DNA of 64,000 bases from Microtetraspora malaysiensis (GTDB lineage: Bacteria; Actinomycetota; Actinomycetes; Streptosporangiales; Streptosporangiaceae): the NCBI RefSeq assembly GCF_001528665.1, contig NZ_BBYJ01000021.1:62001-126000 (forward strand), written 5' to 3'. A program made the translations under genes and the position numbers. Shown piece after piece: positions 36,334-46,029 of this stretch; position 1 is the first letter of the stretch; every line of letters begins with the position of its first letter. A model generated the notes under the pieces. That model worked only from the letters and a program-made list of their open reading frames with translations. It was not told the DNA's origin and searched no databases.

Positions 36334-37547
36334 CCGGTCACCTCCGGCCGGGAAAGCTCCGATGTCCCGGAACCGTCCGCCGTCCCCTGGGAGGACGCGT
36401 CGGGCACGGGGATCTCCATGACGAGCCGGAACCCGCTGTCGCCGACCCGCTCCGCGACCACCGAGCCGCCGACCTGCTCCGCGCGTTCCCGCAGGCCCGC
36501 CAGCCCGCTGCCGCCGCCACCCCGGCCGCCGGCGGAAGCACCGGGGACGGGTGAGGGGCCGCCGTCTTCCTCGACGCGGCCGTCGTTCACGACCTCAAGG
36601 CGTACGGCCCGGCCGCGCCGCGAGGTGGTGATCGAGCAGGTCGTCGCGCGGCTGTGCCGTACGACGTTGGTGACCCCCTCGCGCACGCCCCAGGCCAGGG
36701 TCTCGCCCACCGCCTTCGGCCACTCGACGTCCACGAGGTTGACGTGGCAGCGGACGCCCGCGGCCGTGAGCAGCGCCACGCCCCGATCGACCTCCTGCGA
36801 CAGCGACATCTCCCGGAACCCCCGGACCACCTGCCGTACGTCCTGGGCGGCGTCCCTGGCGACCCGGACGAGCTCCTCCAGCTCGCCGGCGGCCACGGCG
36901 GGGTCGCGCTCGACCAGCCGCCGCGCGAGATCGCCCTTCAGCGCGATGGCGGACAGGCTGTGCCCGAGGCCGTCGTGGAGATCACGCGAGATGCGCAGCC
37001 GCTCCTTCAGCACCGCCGCCTCGGCCAGGTCGGCGCGGGCCCGCTCCAGCTCCCTGGTCACGACCACCAGCCGGATCACCGCGTAGGTCACGAATCCGGT
37101 GACGAAGACGGTGATGGCGAAGTAGAACCCGCTCGACAGGTTCCCGTCCGGCGGGACGGTGGTGAACACCCAGGCGTGGACGGCCATCGCGCCGGCCACG
37201 ATCGGCAGGGCCACGGCGAACCGCAGGCGGATCAGCACCGAGCCCATGAGGATCGGGACCATCGGGGCGATCCAGAAGAACCACAGGTCGCCGAAGGCGA
37301 GGGACGTCGCGTAGGTGGCCACCGCCTGCACGAGGAGGGCCACCGGGAACCCCCGGAAAGCCTGTCCGCGCAGGGCGGCGCGGATGTGCAGGTAGTGGGG
37401 GACGAAGAACCCGGCCATCGCGACGACCATGATCCCGTCGTGCAGCGGGGAGCCGAACATCAGGACCGAGGCGATCAGGTTGACCGTGAACCCCACCGAG
37501 ATCGTGCCGACCACGGTGATCGCGAGCCCCTGGGGCGTTATACGCAT
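36330..37547 (-). CDS. DesK-type histidine kinase
   Basis: 405 residues. Five or six membrane helices in residues 1-170, with almost no loops, as in kinases that sense the membrane itself. HisKA_3 with phospho-acceptor His in RLRISRDLHDGLGHSL, then a HATPase with N box GVREGVTNVVRHSRA and G box GSGLAGLRERAEQVGG, separated by a Gly/Pro-rich insert. It lies 24 bases after the ABC permease gene. Systems of this composition commonly respond to membrane-active compounds or lipid state. Confidence 0.95.
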   Translation of the reverse strand: MRITPQGLAITVVGTISVGFTVNLIASVLMFGSPLHDGIMVVAMAGFFVPHYLHIRAALRGQAFRGFPVALLVQAVATYATSLAFGDLWFFWIAPMVPILMGSVLIRLRFAVALPIVAGAMAVHAWVFTTVPPDGNLSSGFYFAITVFVTGFVTYAVIRLVVVTRELERARADLAEAAVLKERLRISRDLHDGLGHSLSAIALKGDLARRLVERDPAVAAGELEELVRVARDAAQDVRQVVRGFREMSLSQEVDRGVALLTAAGVRCHVNLVDVEWPKAVGETLAWGVREGVTNVVRHSRATTCSITTSRRGRAVRLEVVNDGRVEEDGGPSPVPGASAGGRGGGGSGLAGLRERAEQVGGSVVAERVGDSGFRLVMEIPVPDASSQGTADGSGTSELSRPEVTG

Positions 37548-37571
37548 GATGGGTTGATTATGGCGGGGCGC

Positions 37572-38339
37572 CTACGAGCGGCGCGGCTCCCAGCGGAACC
37601 GGCGGCTGATCACCAGCAGCGCGATGGCCGCCCAGACGCTCAGGATCAGCAGGGGCACCGCCGCCGTCTGGAGGTCGCCGGCGAAGGTGCCGTCGGAGAA
37701 GGTCGCCCTGCCCACCTTGACCACCGCCGCGGTGGGCAGCAGGTCGAGCGCGGTCGTCAGCCAGCCGGGGAGGAGCTGGCCCATCGGCCCGAAGGCCCCG
37801 GCGCCCAGCCCGGCGATCATGAAGAACGGGATGCTCATCGGGGCGGCCACCTCGGCCCGGGGGATGACCGTGGTCCAGGCGGCCCCGAGCAGCGTGATCA
37901 CGGCCGCGCCGAGCACCACGAAGACGGCGAACAGGATCGGGTCGCGCGGTGCAGAGGCCGAGGTGAGGCTCACCACCGCCACCGTCGTGACCAGCGCGAT
38001 CAGCACGCTCTGGACCATGATGTTGAGCAGCTCACCGCCGAGCACCGCGCCGTCGCCCAGCCCGGTGGCGCGCAGTCGCTTGAGGATGAGCTGGTCGCGC
38101 CGTGCGGTCAGCGAGACGGCGCTCTGGTTGAACCCGCTGAGCGTGAGCACCACCGCCAGCATGCCGAGCAACTGGGCGGCCACCACCGAGGGGTCTCCCG
38201 CACGCACCCGGTCCATCAGCACCGGCAGGCCGATGCCGAGCCCCAGGGAGGTCAGCACGGTCGCGGTCAGCGCCTGCTTGTCCCGCCAGTAGATCCGGCC
38301 GCCGAGGCGGGCGACCGCCAGGGTCTCACGAGCCGTCAT
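37572..38339 (-). CDS. ABC-2 type transporter permease
   Basis: 255 residues, six membrane helices. ABC2_membrane layout: helix after MTARETLAVARLGGRIYWRD, central GFNQSAVSLTARRDQLILKRLRATGL amphipathic motif, and IPFFMIAGLGAGAFGPMGQLLPGWLTTALDLLPTA region (broken here by short quotation). The ATG shares one base with the stop of the ATPase gene (TGATG). An exporter half of the DrrB/YadH kind; substrate unknown, probably an antibiotic or lipid. Confidence 0.93.
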   Translation of the reverse strand: MTARETLAVARLGGRIYWRDKQALTATVLTSLGLGIGLPVLMDRVRAGDPSVVAAQLLGMLAVVLTLSGFNQSAVSLTARRDQLILKRLRATGLGDGAVLGGELLNIMVQSVLIALVTTVAVVSLTSASAPRDPILFAVFVVLGAAVITLLGAAWTTVIPRAEVAAPMSIPFFMIAGLGAGAFGPMGQLLPGWLTTALDLLPTAAVVKVGRATFSDGTFAGDLQTAAVPLLILSVWAAIALLVISRRFRWEPRRS

Positions 38340-39232
38340 CACGCGTTCTCCTTGCTCGCCAGGTCGAGGAACAGGTCTTCGAGCGTCGCCGTACGGACTT
38401 CCAGGCCGCGCAGCCGCAGTCCGCGCTCGCCGGCCCAGCCGAGGAGCGTCTGCGCGGCCACATCGGGGTCGGGCACCCGGCAGATCACGGTGCCGCCCTC
38501 CACGGCCGTGACCTCCACGGGCAGGTCGTGGATCTCCACGCCGGCGGGCAGCTCGAACGCCACCCGCCCGGTCTGCGCGGCGAGCGTCTCGGCCATGCCG
38601 CCGGCGGCCACGATGGCGCCCTTGTCCATGATCGCCATCCGGGAGGCGAGGCGCTGGGCCTCCTCCAGGTAGTGCGTGGTGAGCAACACGGTGGTGCCGT
38701 GCGCCGCCAGATCCGTGACGACGTCCCAGGTGGCCTTGCGCGCCTCCGGGTCCATGCCCGTCGTCGGCTCGTCCAGGAAGAGCAGGTCGGGACGGCCCAG
38801 CGTGGCCAGCGCGAGGTCGAGCCGCCGCTTCTCGCCGCCGGAGAGCTGGCGCACCTTGGTGCCCGCCTTGGCGGTCAGCCCGGTCAGCTCCAGGGCCTCG
38901 GCGCGCGGCCGGGCGGCCGGGACGAGCTGCCGCCAGGAGTCCACTGTCTGCGCCACGGTCAGGTCGGGGAAGAAGCCCGCCTCCTGCAGCATGATCCCTG
39001 TGCTCTTGCGCACCTTGCCCCGGTCCTTCACCGGGTCGAGGCCGAGCACCCGTACGGTGCCGCCGTCGGGGCGCTGGAACCCGGCGAGGATCTCCAGCGT
39101 CGTGCTCTTGCCCGCGCCGTTCCTGCCGAGCAGGGCGAATATCTCGCCGCGGGCGACGGAGAAGGAGATTTCCCGGACCGCCTCGAAGTCGCCGTAGCTC
39201 TTCCTGAGCCCGTCCACCTGGATCGCTTCCAT
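38339..39232 (-). CDS. ABC transporter ATPase (DrrA-like)
   Basis: 297 residues. Walker A LLGRNGAGKST, Q loop LQEAG, signature LSGGEKRRLDLA, Walker B LLFLDEPTTGMDP, switch His in LLTTHYLEEA. The C-terminal DrrA-like domain (about 215-297) is present. First gene of ABC ATPase-permease-kinase-regulator; drives export by the adjacent permease. No ribosome site of note. Divergent from the F420-type oxidoreductase gene. Confidence 0.95.
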   Translation of the reverse strand: MEAIQVDGLRKSYGDFEAVREISFSVARGEIFALLGRNGAGKSTTLEILAGFQRPDGGTVRVLGLDPVKDRGKVRKSTGIMLQEAGFFPDLTVAQTVDSWRQLVPAARPRAEALELTGLTAKAGTKVRQLSGGEKRRLDLALATLGRPDLLFLDEPTTGMDPEARKATWDVVTDLAAHGTTVLLTTHYLEEAQRLASRMAIMDKGAIVAAGGMAETLAAQTGRVAFELPAGVEIHDLPVEVTAVEGGTVICRVPDPDVAAQTLLGWAGERGLRLRGLEVRTATLEDLFLDLASKENA

Positions 39233-39370
39233 GGCTCCGATTCTTCGGAGCCGCGCCGCGCGGCGGCAGTGAAAAATTCACGACTTGCCCCGGAACCGCC
39301 CCGGAACCGGTTCCGGCAAAGAGACCGTCCGCCCCGGCGAGGGCGGACGTGAGGCGGGTATCCGTGCCCC

Positions 39371-40336
39371 ATGGTGCAAATCGGGTACACGATGATGACC
39401 GAGCAGACACCCGCCCGGCAGCTCGTCGACGACGTCGTCGCCGCCGAACGGGTCGGCTTCGATTACGCCGTCATCTCCGACCACTACTTCCCCTGGCTGG
39501 AGGAGATGGGACACGCGCCGTACGCGTGGTCGGTGCTGGGCGCGGCGGCCGTCTCGACGCGGCGGCTGCCGCTCATGACGTACGTCACCTGCCCGATCAT
39601 GCGGTACCACCCGGCGGTGGTCGCGCAGAAGGCGGCCACGGTGGGCGTCCTGTCCGAAGGGCGGTTCACGCTCGGTCTGGGGGCGGGCGAGAACCTCAAC
39701 GAGCACGTGATCGGCCGCGGCTGGCCGCCGGTCAACACCAGGCACGACATGTTCCGCGAGGCCATCGAGATCATCCAGGAGCTGTTCGAGGGCGGTTACA
39801 CGAGCTATCGCGGGGCGCACTTCGACGTCGACTCGGCCCGCCTGTACGACCTGCCGGACCAGCCGGTGCCGATCGCCGTCGCCGCCTCGGGCGAGCAGTC
39901 CGTCGAGATCGCCGCCGAGTACGGGGACGGTCTGGTCGCCGTGGATCCGGACGCCGCGCTGGTCGCGAAGTTCTTCGCCGAGGGCGGCCGGGACAAGCCG
40001 GTCTACGGCCAGCTCCCGATCTCCTACGACACCGACCGGGACGCCGCCGTCGAGCGGGCCCACCGGCTGTGGCGCTGGTCGGTGGCGGGCTGGAAGGTGA
40101 TGGCCGAGCTGCCCGCACCGGTGAACTTCGACGCGTACGCGGGGACCGTACGGCCCGAGGACGTCGCGGCGAAGGTGCCCTGCGGCGCGGACGTGGACGC
40201 GGTGGTGGAGGCGGTGCGCACGTACATGGACGCCGGGTTCACCCACGTCGCCCTGGTCCAGATCGGGCAGCGGCACCAGAAGGGGTTCTTCGAATGGGCG
40301 GAACGGGAGCTGCTGGCGACGCTGCGCCGCCTGTGA
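39371..40336 (+). CDS. LLM-class F420-dependent oxidoreductase
   Basis: 321 residues, luciferase-like TIM barrel. IGYTMMTEQ, ISDHYFPWLEEMGHAPYAW, LMTYVTCPIMRYHPAVVAQKA (quoted in parts), GRFTLGLGAGENLNEHV and VPIAVAASGEQSVEIAAEYGDG are typical of the F420 glucose-6-phosphate-dehydrogenase-like group in actinobacteria. Uses coenzyme F420 for hydride transfer; substrate not determined. Single gene, ends 10 bases before a convergent permease gene. Confidence 0.92.
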   Translation: MVQIGYTMMTEQTPARQLVDDVVAAERVGFDYAVISDHYFPWLEEMGHAPYAWSVLGAAAVSTRRLPLMTYVTCPIMRYHPAVVAQKAATVGVLSEGRFTLGLGAGENLNEHVIGRGWPPVNTRHDMFREAIEIIQELFEGGYTSYRGAHFDVDSARLYDLPDQPVPIAVAASGEQSVEIAAEYGDGLVAVDPDAALVAKFFAEGGRDKPVYGQLPISYDTDRDAAVERAHRLWRWSVAGWKVMAELPAPVNFDAYAGTVRPEDVAAKVPCGADVDAVVEAVRTYMDAGFTHVALVQIGQRHQKGFFEWAERELLATLRRL

Positions 40337-40346
40337 GGGGACGCGC

Positions 40347-41591
40347 TCAGGGGCCGATCACGCGGAGCCCCGCCCAGAGCCCCGCCACCGCCACGGCGAG
40401 TGCCGGCGGGACCGTGAGCAGGCCGAGGCGGAGGAACCGGCCGAGGTCGGGCTCGTGGTCGTGGGCGTGCAGCACCCGCCGCCAGAGCAGGGTCGCCAGC
40501 GACCCGACGTAGGTGAGGTTAGGGCCGACGTTCACCCCGATCAGCGTCGCGAGCACGGGGCCGGGGCCGCTCGCGGCGGCGATCGGCAGCAGCACGAGCA
40601 CGGCGGGCAGGTTGTTGAACAGGTTCGCGAGCACGGCGGCGATGGCCGCGATCGCGAGCAGCCCGAGGAGCGACGACCCCTCCGGCACCAGAGGCCGTAC
40701 GGCACGGCCCAGCCCGCCGTCCACCACCGCGCGTACGACGATCCCGAGCGCGAGCACGAACCCGCAGAACGGGAAGTCGGCGGACCTGAGCACGGCCCGT
40801 GCGGTCACCCGCCCCTGGGCCAGCGCGCGTACGGCCAGCACGAGCACGCCCCCGAGCGCGGCCCAGGCGGGGTTGACACCCACGGCGGACGCGACGACGA
40901 ATCCGGCGAGAGTCAGTGCGACCGTGATGATCGCGAAGACCGGCACCCCCGGCTTTCCCGGCGCAGGCTCCGGCTCCGGCGCGCGGGGTTCCGCGGGCCG
41001 CAGCTCCGCGGCGAAGAACCGGCGGAAGACGGCGTACTCCACCGCGATCGCGGCCAGCCACGGCAGTGCCATGAGGGCCGCGAACCGGGTGAACGACAGC
41101 CCGCTGGCCGTGAACGCCAGCAGGTTCGTCAGGTTGGAGACCGGCAGCAGCAGCGACGCCGTGTTGGCGAGGTGGGTGCACGCGTAAAGGTGCGGGGCGG
41201 GGCGCACGCGCAGCCGTGACGTGGTGACGAGGACCACGGGGGTCAGCAGCACGACGGTCGCGTCCAGGCTGAGCACCGCCGTGACCACCGAGGCGACCGC
41301 GAAGACCCGGATCAGCAGGCCTCCGGGGCCGCGCGCCATCAGCGCGCCCGCGGCCTCGAACAGCCCCTCCCGGTCGCACAGGTGGGCCAGCGCGAGCACC
41401 GCGGCCAGGAAGCCGACCACAGGAAGCAGGCGCAGCACCTCCGCGCCGGCGACCTCCGGGGAGACCAGGCCGGTCACGACCACCAGGACGGCCGCGGGGG
41501 CGGCGGCCACGACCTCCGGCAGACCCTTCGGCTTGACGACGGCGAAGGCGAGCACCGACAGGAGCAGAATGATCGACGCCGCCTCCGCCAC
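40347..41591 (-). CDS. ArsB/NhaD-like SLC13-type permease
   Basis: 414 residues with eleven or twelve membrane helices. Ion-transporter superfamily signatures: SLDATVVLLTPVVL, HLANTASLLLPVSNLTNLLAF, and near the end LFNNLPAVLVLLPIA with IGVNVGPNLTYVGSLATLLW, which is the arsenite-permease pattern. It may export arsenite or a different anion; no arsR or arsC is nearby, so resistance is not implied. A cytoplasmic Pro/Glu-rich loop splits the halves. Confidence 0.88.
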   Translation of the reverse strand: MAEAASIILLLSVLAFAVVKPKGLPEVVAAAPAAVLVVVTGLVSPEVAGAEVLRLLPVVGFLAAVLALAHLCDREGLFEAAGALMARGPGGLLIRVFAVASVVTAVLSLDATVVLLTPVVLVTTSRLRVRPAPHLYACTHLANTASLLLPVSNLTNLLAFTASGLSFTRFAALMALPWLAAIAVEYAVFRRFFAAELRPAEPRAPEPEPAPGKPGVPVFAIITVALTLAGFVVASAVGVNPAWAALGGVLVLAVRALAQGRVTARAVLRSADFPFCGFVLALGIVVRAVVDGGLGRAVRPLVPEGSSLLGLLAIAAIAAVLANLFNNLPAVLVLLPIAAASGPGPVLATLIGVNVGPNLTYVGSLATLLWRRVLHAHDHEPDLGRFLRLGLLTVPPALAVAVAGLWAGLRVIGP

Positions 41592-41805
41592 CGATCTCCC
41601 TTCGCCGCGCGCAGGAGGACGTTACCGGGAGCGCTCCGCCCGATCACGTGTCGAGGCCGGTTCCGGGGACCTGAGAGGCTACGCGGAGCGATACCGCGGC
41701 CCGGAAGCAGTAGCCGTCACGGGCACGCCGGAGGGGAGCATCGAAGAATTCGGCGCTCAGACCCGCAAGCGTTCACGACTCTTGGGGCTGTGACACGGCA
41801 TCGCC

Positions 41806-41815
41806 AGCATATGCT
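41806..41815. promoter_or_regulatory. AGCATATGCT palindrome before the ABC importer operon
   Basis: Perfect 10-bp palindrome, AT-rich in its centre, 27 bases before the ATG of the solute-binding protein gene. It may overlap the -10 region or serve as an operator. GGAGGATCC precedes the ATG at 41842. Confidence 0.35.
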
Positions 41816-41841
41816 CAATCGTTCGCAAATCAGGAGGATCC

Positions 41842-42726
41842 ATGGCAAATCGCCTATTTGTTGCCATTGCTGGCGCGCTGGTGGTGTCCGCGCTCGCGGG
41901 CGGCTGCGGGCGTTCGTCGTCGGGAACCACCGCGGGCGAGGGCGCGGCGGCGACGGCGGGCAAGTCCGCCAAGGATCTGGTGCCCGAAGCCGTGCGCAAG
42001 ACCGGTGAGCTGCGGGTGGCCACGTCCGAGGGGTACCCCCCGATGGAGATGTACAAGAAGGGCACCCAGGATCTCACCGGAGTCGACCCCGACCTCGGCG
42101 CCGCCATCGCCGAGAAGCTGGGCCTCAAGTTCACCATCACCAACGCCGCCTTCGATGGCCTCATCCCCGGCCTCCAGGGCGGCCGCTGGGACATCGTGAT
42201 GTCGTCGATGAGCGACACCGAGGAACGGCGCGGCGCGGTCGACTTCGTCGACTACTTCAACGCCGGTGGCGCGATCATGGTCAAGAAGGGCAACCCCGAG
42301 GGCATCAAGACCCTCGACGACCTCTGCGGCAAGACGGTGGTCCTCGCCAAGGGCAGCTCCAACCTGGCCATCGGCGAGCGGCAGAACGAGAAGTGCGCCA
42401 CCAAGATGAAGATCATGCAGAGCGAGGACGCCCCCACCGGCCTGCTCTCCCTGGACTCCGGCCGCGCGGTGGCCACCATCGTCGACTCGCCCGTCGCGCA
42501 CATGTACGCGAACGACACCGGCAACTACGAGGTCCTCTCCGAGCAGTACGACGCCGGCCCGTGGGGCATCGCGATCGACAAGCGCAACACCGGGCTGCGT
42601 GACGCCGTGGCCAAGGCGATGGGCGAGCTCCAGGCCGACGGCGGCTACAAGGCCGTGCTCGACGAGTACGGCGTCGGCGCCAACGCCGTCCCCGAGGTCA
42701 TGGTGAACACCGCCCCATGGAAGTGA
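41842..42726 (+). CDS. Amino-acid ABC transporter substrate-binding lipoprotein
   Basis: 294 residues. Signal peptide with lipobox ALAGGC (Cys at residue 23), so lipid-anchored outside the membrane. Polar-amino-acid-binding fold: GELRVATSEGYPPMEMYKKG, GVDPDLGAAIAEKLGLKF, GGRWDIVMSSMSDTEERR, GPWGIAIDKRN. First gene of a five-gene operon; the next gene overlaps it by 10 bases. The ligand is likely an amino-acid derivative, see the deacylase downstream. Confidence 0.95.
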   Translation: MANRLFVAIAGALVVSALAGGCGRSSSGTTAGEGAAATAGKSAKDLVPEAVRKTGELRVATSEGYPPMEMYKKGTQDLTGVDPDLGAAIAEKLGLKFTITNAAFDGLIPGLQGGRWDIVMSSMSDTEERRGAVDFVDYFNAGGAIMVKKGNPEGIKTLDDLCGKTVVLAKGSSNLAIGERQNEKCATKMKIMQSEDAPTGLLSLDSGRAVATIVDSPVAHMYANDTGNYEVLSEQYDAGPWGIAIDKRNTGLRDAVAKAMGELQADGGYKAVLDEYGVGANAVPEVMVNTAPWK

Positions 42727-43646
42727 CCCCCACCGGGCAGATGCCGACCGGCGGTTCGCCGGTCGAATTGCCGATCAACGCGGTGCGGCCCCCGCGCCCC
42801 GGCCGCCTGATCGGGGCGGCCGTCGCGCTCTTCTTCATGGTCTGGCTCGCGTACACGGTCATCGTCAACGAGAACCTCCACTGGGACGTGATCGTCTCGT
42901 TCCTCATGGACGGCCGGATCCTCGGCGGCCTGTGGGTGACGATCCAGCTCACCGTCTTCTCCATGGCGATCGGCCTGGTCCTCGGCGTGCTCGCCGCGGT
43001 GATGCAGCTCTCCGACAACCCCGTGCTGCGCGGCACCTCCGGCCTCTACACCTGGTTCTTCCGCGGCACGCCGCTGCTGGTCCAGCTCATCTTCTGGTTC
43101 AACATCGGGCTGGTGTTCCCGAACTTCGGGATCGGCGTGCCGTTCGACGGGCCGAAGCTGATCGAGTGGCAGGCCAACGAGCTGATCACACCGTTCACGG
43201 CGGCGCTGCTCGGCCTCGCGATCAACGAGGGCGCGTACATGGCCGAGATCGTGCGGGCCGGCATCCGCTCGGTGGACCCCGGCCAGCGTGAGGCCGCCGA
43301 AGCGCTCGGCATGTCGCACCGGCAGGTGCTGATCCGGGTGGTGCTCCCGCAGGCGATGCGGGTGATCATCCCGCCGACCGGCAACCAGTTCATCTCCATG
43401 CTGAAGACCACGTCGATGGTGTCGGTGATCGCCGGGGCCGAGCTGCTGACCGTCGCCCAGCGCATCTACCTGGGCAACTTCGAGGTCATCGCCATGCTCA
43501 TCGTGGCGTCGATCTGGTACGTCGTGCTCACCACGATCGCCAGCATCGGCCAGCACTTCATCGAGAAGCGGTTCGAGCGCGGCCACGCCGCGCTGGGGGC
43601 ACGGGTCCGCCGCAACCTGCGGCCGTTCGCGAAGGAGCCGGCATGA
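42717..43646 (+). CDS. Amino-acid ABC transporter permease
   Basis: 309 residues, HisM/GlnP family. Five to six membrane helices; the cytoplasmic coupling loop [19 protein letters not shown] is the EAA motif that docks on the ATPase. [17 protein letters not shown] is the usual second-helix signature of the family. Overlaps the binding-protein gene by 10 bases and the ATPase gene by 4. A single permease gene, so the pore is probably a homodimer. Confidence 0.95.
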   Translation: MEVTPTGQMPTGGSPVELPINAVRPPRPGRLIGAAVALFFMVWLAYTVIVNENLHWDVIVSFLMDGRILGGLWVTIQLTVFSMAIGLVLGVLAAVMQLSDNPVLRGTSGLYTWFFRGTPLLVQLIFWFNIGLVFPNFGIGVPFDGPKLIEWQANELITPFTAALLGLAINEGAYMAEIVRAGIRSVDPGQREAAEALGMSHRQVLIRVVLPQAMRVIIPPTGNQFISMLKTTSMVSVIAGAELLTVAQRIYLGNFEVIAMLIVASIWYVVLTTIASIGQHFIEKRFERGHAALGARVRRNLRPFAKEPA

Positions 43647-44419
43647 CGATCATGCAGGCCGAGCCGATGGTGAAGATCCGCTCGCTGCGCAAGCGGTTCG
43701 GCTCGGTGGAGGTGCTCAAGGGCATCGACCTCGACGTGCCGCACGGCCAGGTGGTGTGCGTGGTCGGCCCGTCCGGGTCGGGCAAGTCGACCCTGCTGCG
43801 CTGCGTCAACCGGATGGAGACCATCGACTCCGGCCGGGTCTGGGTGGACGGCGAGCTGATGGGCTACGCCGAGCGGGGCGACCGGCTGCACCTGCTTCCC
43901 CCGGCCGAGCTGTGCCGCCAGCGGCGGCCCATCGGCATGGTGTTCCAGCGCTTCCACCTGTTCCCGCACCGTACGGCGATCGAGAACGTCATGGAGGGCC
44001 CGGTCACCGTGCTCGGCGCGTCCCGGGCCGAGGCCCGGCGGCAGGCCACCGAGCTGCTGGAGCGGGTCGGCCTGGCCGACCGCGCCGACCACTACCCGTC
44101 CCAGCTCTCCGGCGGCCAGCAGCAGCGCGTCGCCATCGCCCGCAGCCTGGCGATGCGGCCCAAACTGATGCTGTTCGACGAGCCGACCAGCGCGCTCGAC
44201 CCCGAGCTGGTGCAGGAGGTGCTCGCGGTCATGCGCGACCTCGCCGCGAGCGGCATGACGATGATGGTCGTCACCCACGAGATGGGCTTCGCCCGCGAGG
44301 TCGGCGACCAGCTCGTGTTCGTTGACGGTGGTGTGATCGTGGAGCGGGGAGACCCCCGCGAGGTCCTCGCCGCACCCAAGAACGACCGTTTCCGCACCTT
44401 CCTCGGGCAGGTCCTGTGA
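43643..44419 (+). CDS. Amino-acid ABC transporter ATPase
   Basis: 258 residues, GlnQ/HisP-like. Walker [15 protein letters not shown], signature [16 protein letters not shown], Walker [17 protein letters not shown], switch [12 protein letters not shown]. Starts with ATGA overlap to the permease gene and ends with GTGA overlap to the deacylase gene; complete translational coupling across the operon. Powers uptake of the substrate bound by the first gene product. Confidence 0.96.
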   Translation: MTIMQAEPMVKIRSLRKRFGSVEVLKGIDLDVPHGQVVCVVGPSGSGKSTLLRCVNRMETIDSGRVWVDGELMGYAERGDRLHLLPPAELCRQRRPIGMVFQRFHLFPHRTAIENVMEGPVTVLGASRAEARRQATELLERVGLADRADHYPSQLSGGQQQRVAIARSLAMRPKLMLFDEPTSALDPELVQEVLAVMRDLAASGMTMMVVTHEMGFAREVGDQLVFVDGGVIVERGDPREVLAAPKNDRFRTFLGQVL

Positions 44420-46011
44420 GCCGATTCGATCTCCTGATCCGCGGCGGTCTCGTGTTCGACGGCACGGGACGTCCCGGCCGCGAGGCGGACGTCGCCGCCG
44501 ACGGCGGACGGCTGACCATACTGCCGCCCGGCGCCGCGGCGGACGCCGCCGAGGTGATCGACGCCCGCGGCCGGGCCGTCGCGCCCGGGTTCATCGACGT
44601 CCACACCCACTCCGACGGCGTGGCCCTGCTCCGCCAGGACGACCGCGAGCTGGTGCGCGCCGCGGTGATCCAGGGCGTGACCACGGAGATCTCCGGCAAC
44701 TGCGGTTCCGGCCTGTTCCCGGCGCTGCCCGAGCGGGTGGACGCGATGCGGGCGGACACCCGGGTGACCTTCGGCGGCGACGTCGGCATGTACCAGGACT
44801 TCACGGGCTTCGCCGAGGCGCACGCCCGGGTGCCGAGGGCCAACCACCTGGCCTCGCTCGTCGGCCACGGCACCCTCCGCTCCGGAGTGCTCGGCCCCGT
44901 GGACCGGCCGGCGACCCCCACCGAGCTGGCCGCGATGTGCGACCTGCTCGACCGCGCCCTGTCCCAGGGCGCCGCCGGGCTCTCCACCGGCCTGATCTAC
45001 ACCCCGGGCACGTACGCGAGCACCGACGAGGTGGTGGCCCTCGCCGCCGTCGCCGCCCGGCACGGCAAGCCGTACGTCACCCACCTGCGCGACGAGATGT
45101 CCCGCGTGGAGGAGGCGCTGGAGGAGGCCGTCGAGATCGCCCGCCGCAGTGGCGCGCCGCTGCACGTCTCCCACCACAAGACGGCCGGCCGGTACGCCTG
45201 GGGCCGTACGGAGCGCACCCTGCCGAGGATCGCCGAGCTGCGGGCCGGCGGCATGGACGTGACCTGCGACGTGTACCCGTACACGGCGGGCAGCACGGCG
45301 CTGGCCGCGATGCTCCCGCCATGGGCCAACGACGGCGGCCTGGCCGCGCTCACCCGCCGGCTGGGCAGCCCCGAAGAGCGGGACCGGATGCGCCGCGCCA
45401 TCGCCGAGGGCGTGCCCGGCTGGGAGAACACGGTCGGCAACGGCGGCTGGGACCGCATCTCGGTCGCCTGCGCGCCGCGCAACCCGCAGACCGAGGGCAG
45501 GACCGTCGCGGAGCTGGCCGCCGCCGCGGCGGCAGACCCCCTCGACGTGGTCGCGGAGCTCCTCCTGTCCGAGGGCGGCGAGGTGACGATCATCAGCCAC
45601 TCGATGATCGAGGACGACGTGCGCCGGGTGCTGGCCGCGCCGTACGCGATGATCGGTTCGGACGGCGTGCCCAAGCCGGGCGGCCGGCCGCACCCGCGCT
45701 GGGCGGGAACGTTCCCGCGCGTTCTCGGACACTACGTCCGCGAGCTCGGGCTGCTCACGCTGGAGAGCGCGGTGCACAAGATGACCGGGATGGCGGCGGC
45801 CAGGTTCGGGCTCGCCGGGCGCGGTGTGATCCGCGACGGCGCGCACGCCGACCTGGTGGTCTTCGACCCGGACACGGTGGCGGACGGCGCGACCTTCACC
45901 GATCCGCTGCTGCCGCCCTCGGGCGTGGAAGCGGTCGTCGTGGGCGGCTCGGTCGTCGCCCGCGAGGGGGTGGAGACCGGCGCGCGGCCGGGCACGGTGC
46001 TGGAGCTGTGA
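44416..46011 (+). CDS. N-acyl-D-amino-acid deacylase
   Basis: 531 residues from GTG 44416 (GTGA overlap with the ATPase). Amidohydrolase superfamily: metal ligands His63 and His65 in DVHTHSDG, Cys96 in ISGNCGSG as in characterised D-aminoacylases, [19 protein letters not shown], and [14 protein letters not shown] near the C-terminus. Cleaves N-acyl-D-amino acids (or D-residue dipeptides) to the free D-amino acid. Cytoplasmic: no signal. Its linkage to an amino-acid importer suggests the substrate is imported first. The stop TGA lies in a 14-bp tandem repeat that separates it from the next gene. Confidence 0.93.
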   Translation: MSRFDLLIRGGLVFDGTGRPGREADVAADGGRLTILPPGAAADAAEVIDARGRAVAPGFIDVHTHSDGVALLRQDDRELVRAAVIQGVTTEISGNCGSGLFPALPERVDAMRADTRVTFGGDVGMYQDFTGFAEAHARVPRANHLASLVGHGTLRSGVLGPVDRPATPTELAAMCDLLDRALSQGAAGLSTGLIYTPGTYASTDEVVALAAVAARHGKPYVTHLRDEMSRVEEALEEAVEIARRSGAPLHVSHHKTAGRYAWGRTERTLPRIAELRAGGMDVTCDVYPYTAGSTALAAMLPPWANDGGLAALTRRLGSPEERDRMRRAIAEGVPGWENTVGNGGWDRISVACAPRNPQTEGRTVAELAAAAAADPLDVVAELLLSEGGEVTIISHSMIEDDVRRVLAAPYAMIGSDGVPKPGGRPHPRWAGTFPRVLGHYVRELGLLTLESAVHKMTGMAAARFGLAGRGVIRDGAHADLVVFDPDTVADGATFTDPLLPPSGVEAVVVGGSVVAREGVETGARPGTVLEL

Positions 46012-46029
46012 CGGTGGAGCTGTGACGGT
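46002..46029 (+). repeat. 14-bp tandem duplication at a gene junction
   Basis: GGAGCTGTGACGGT occurs at 46002-46015 and again at 46016-46029. It contains the deacylase stop and the next gene's start. A single copy would give a four-base GTGA overlap, like the others in this operon; the duplication turned it into a 10-base gap with two candidate GTG starts. Confidence 0.9.

Noticed and set aside
40347-41591. Arsenic resistance operon
   Set aside because: Only an ArsB-like permease is present; no arsR, arsC or other ars gene is adjacent.
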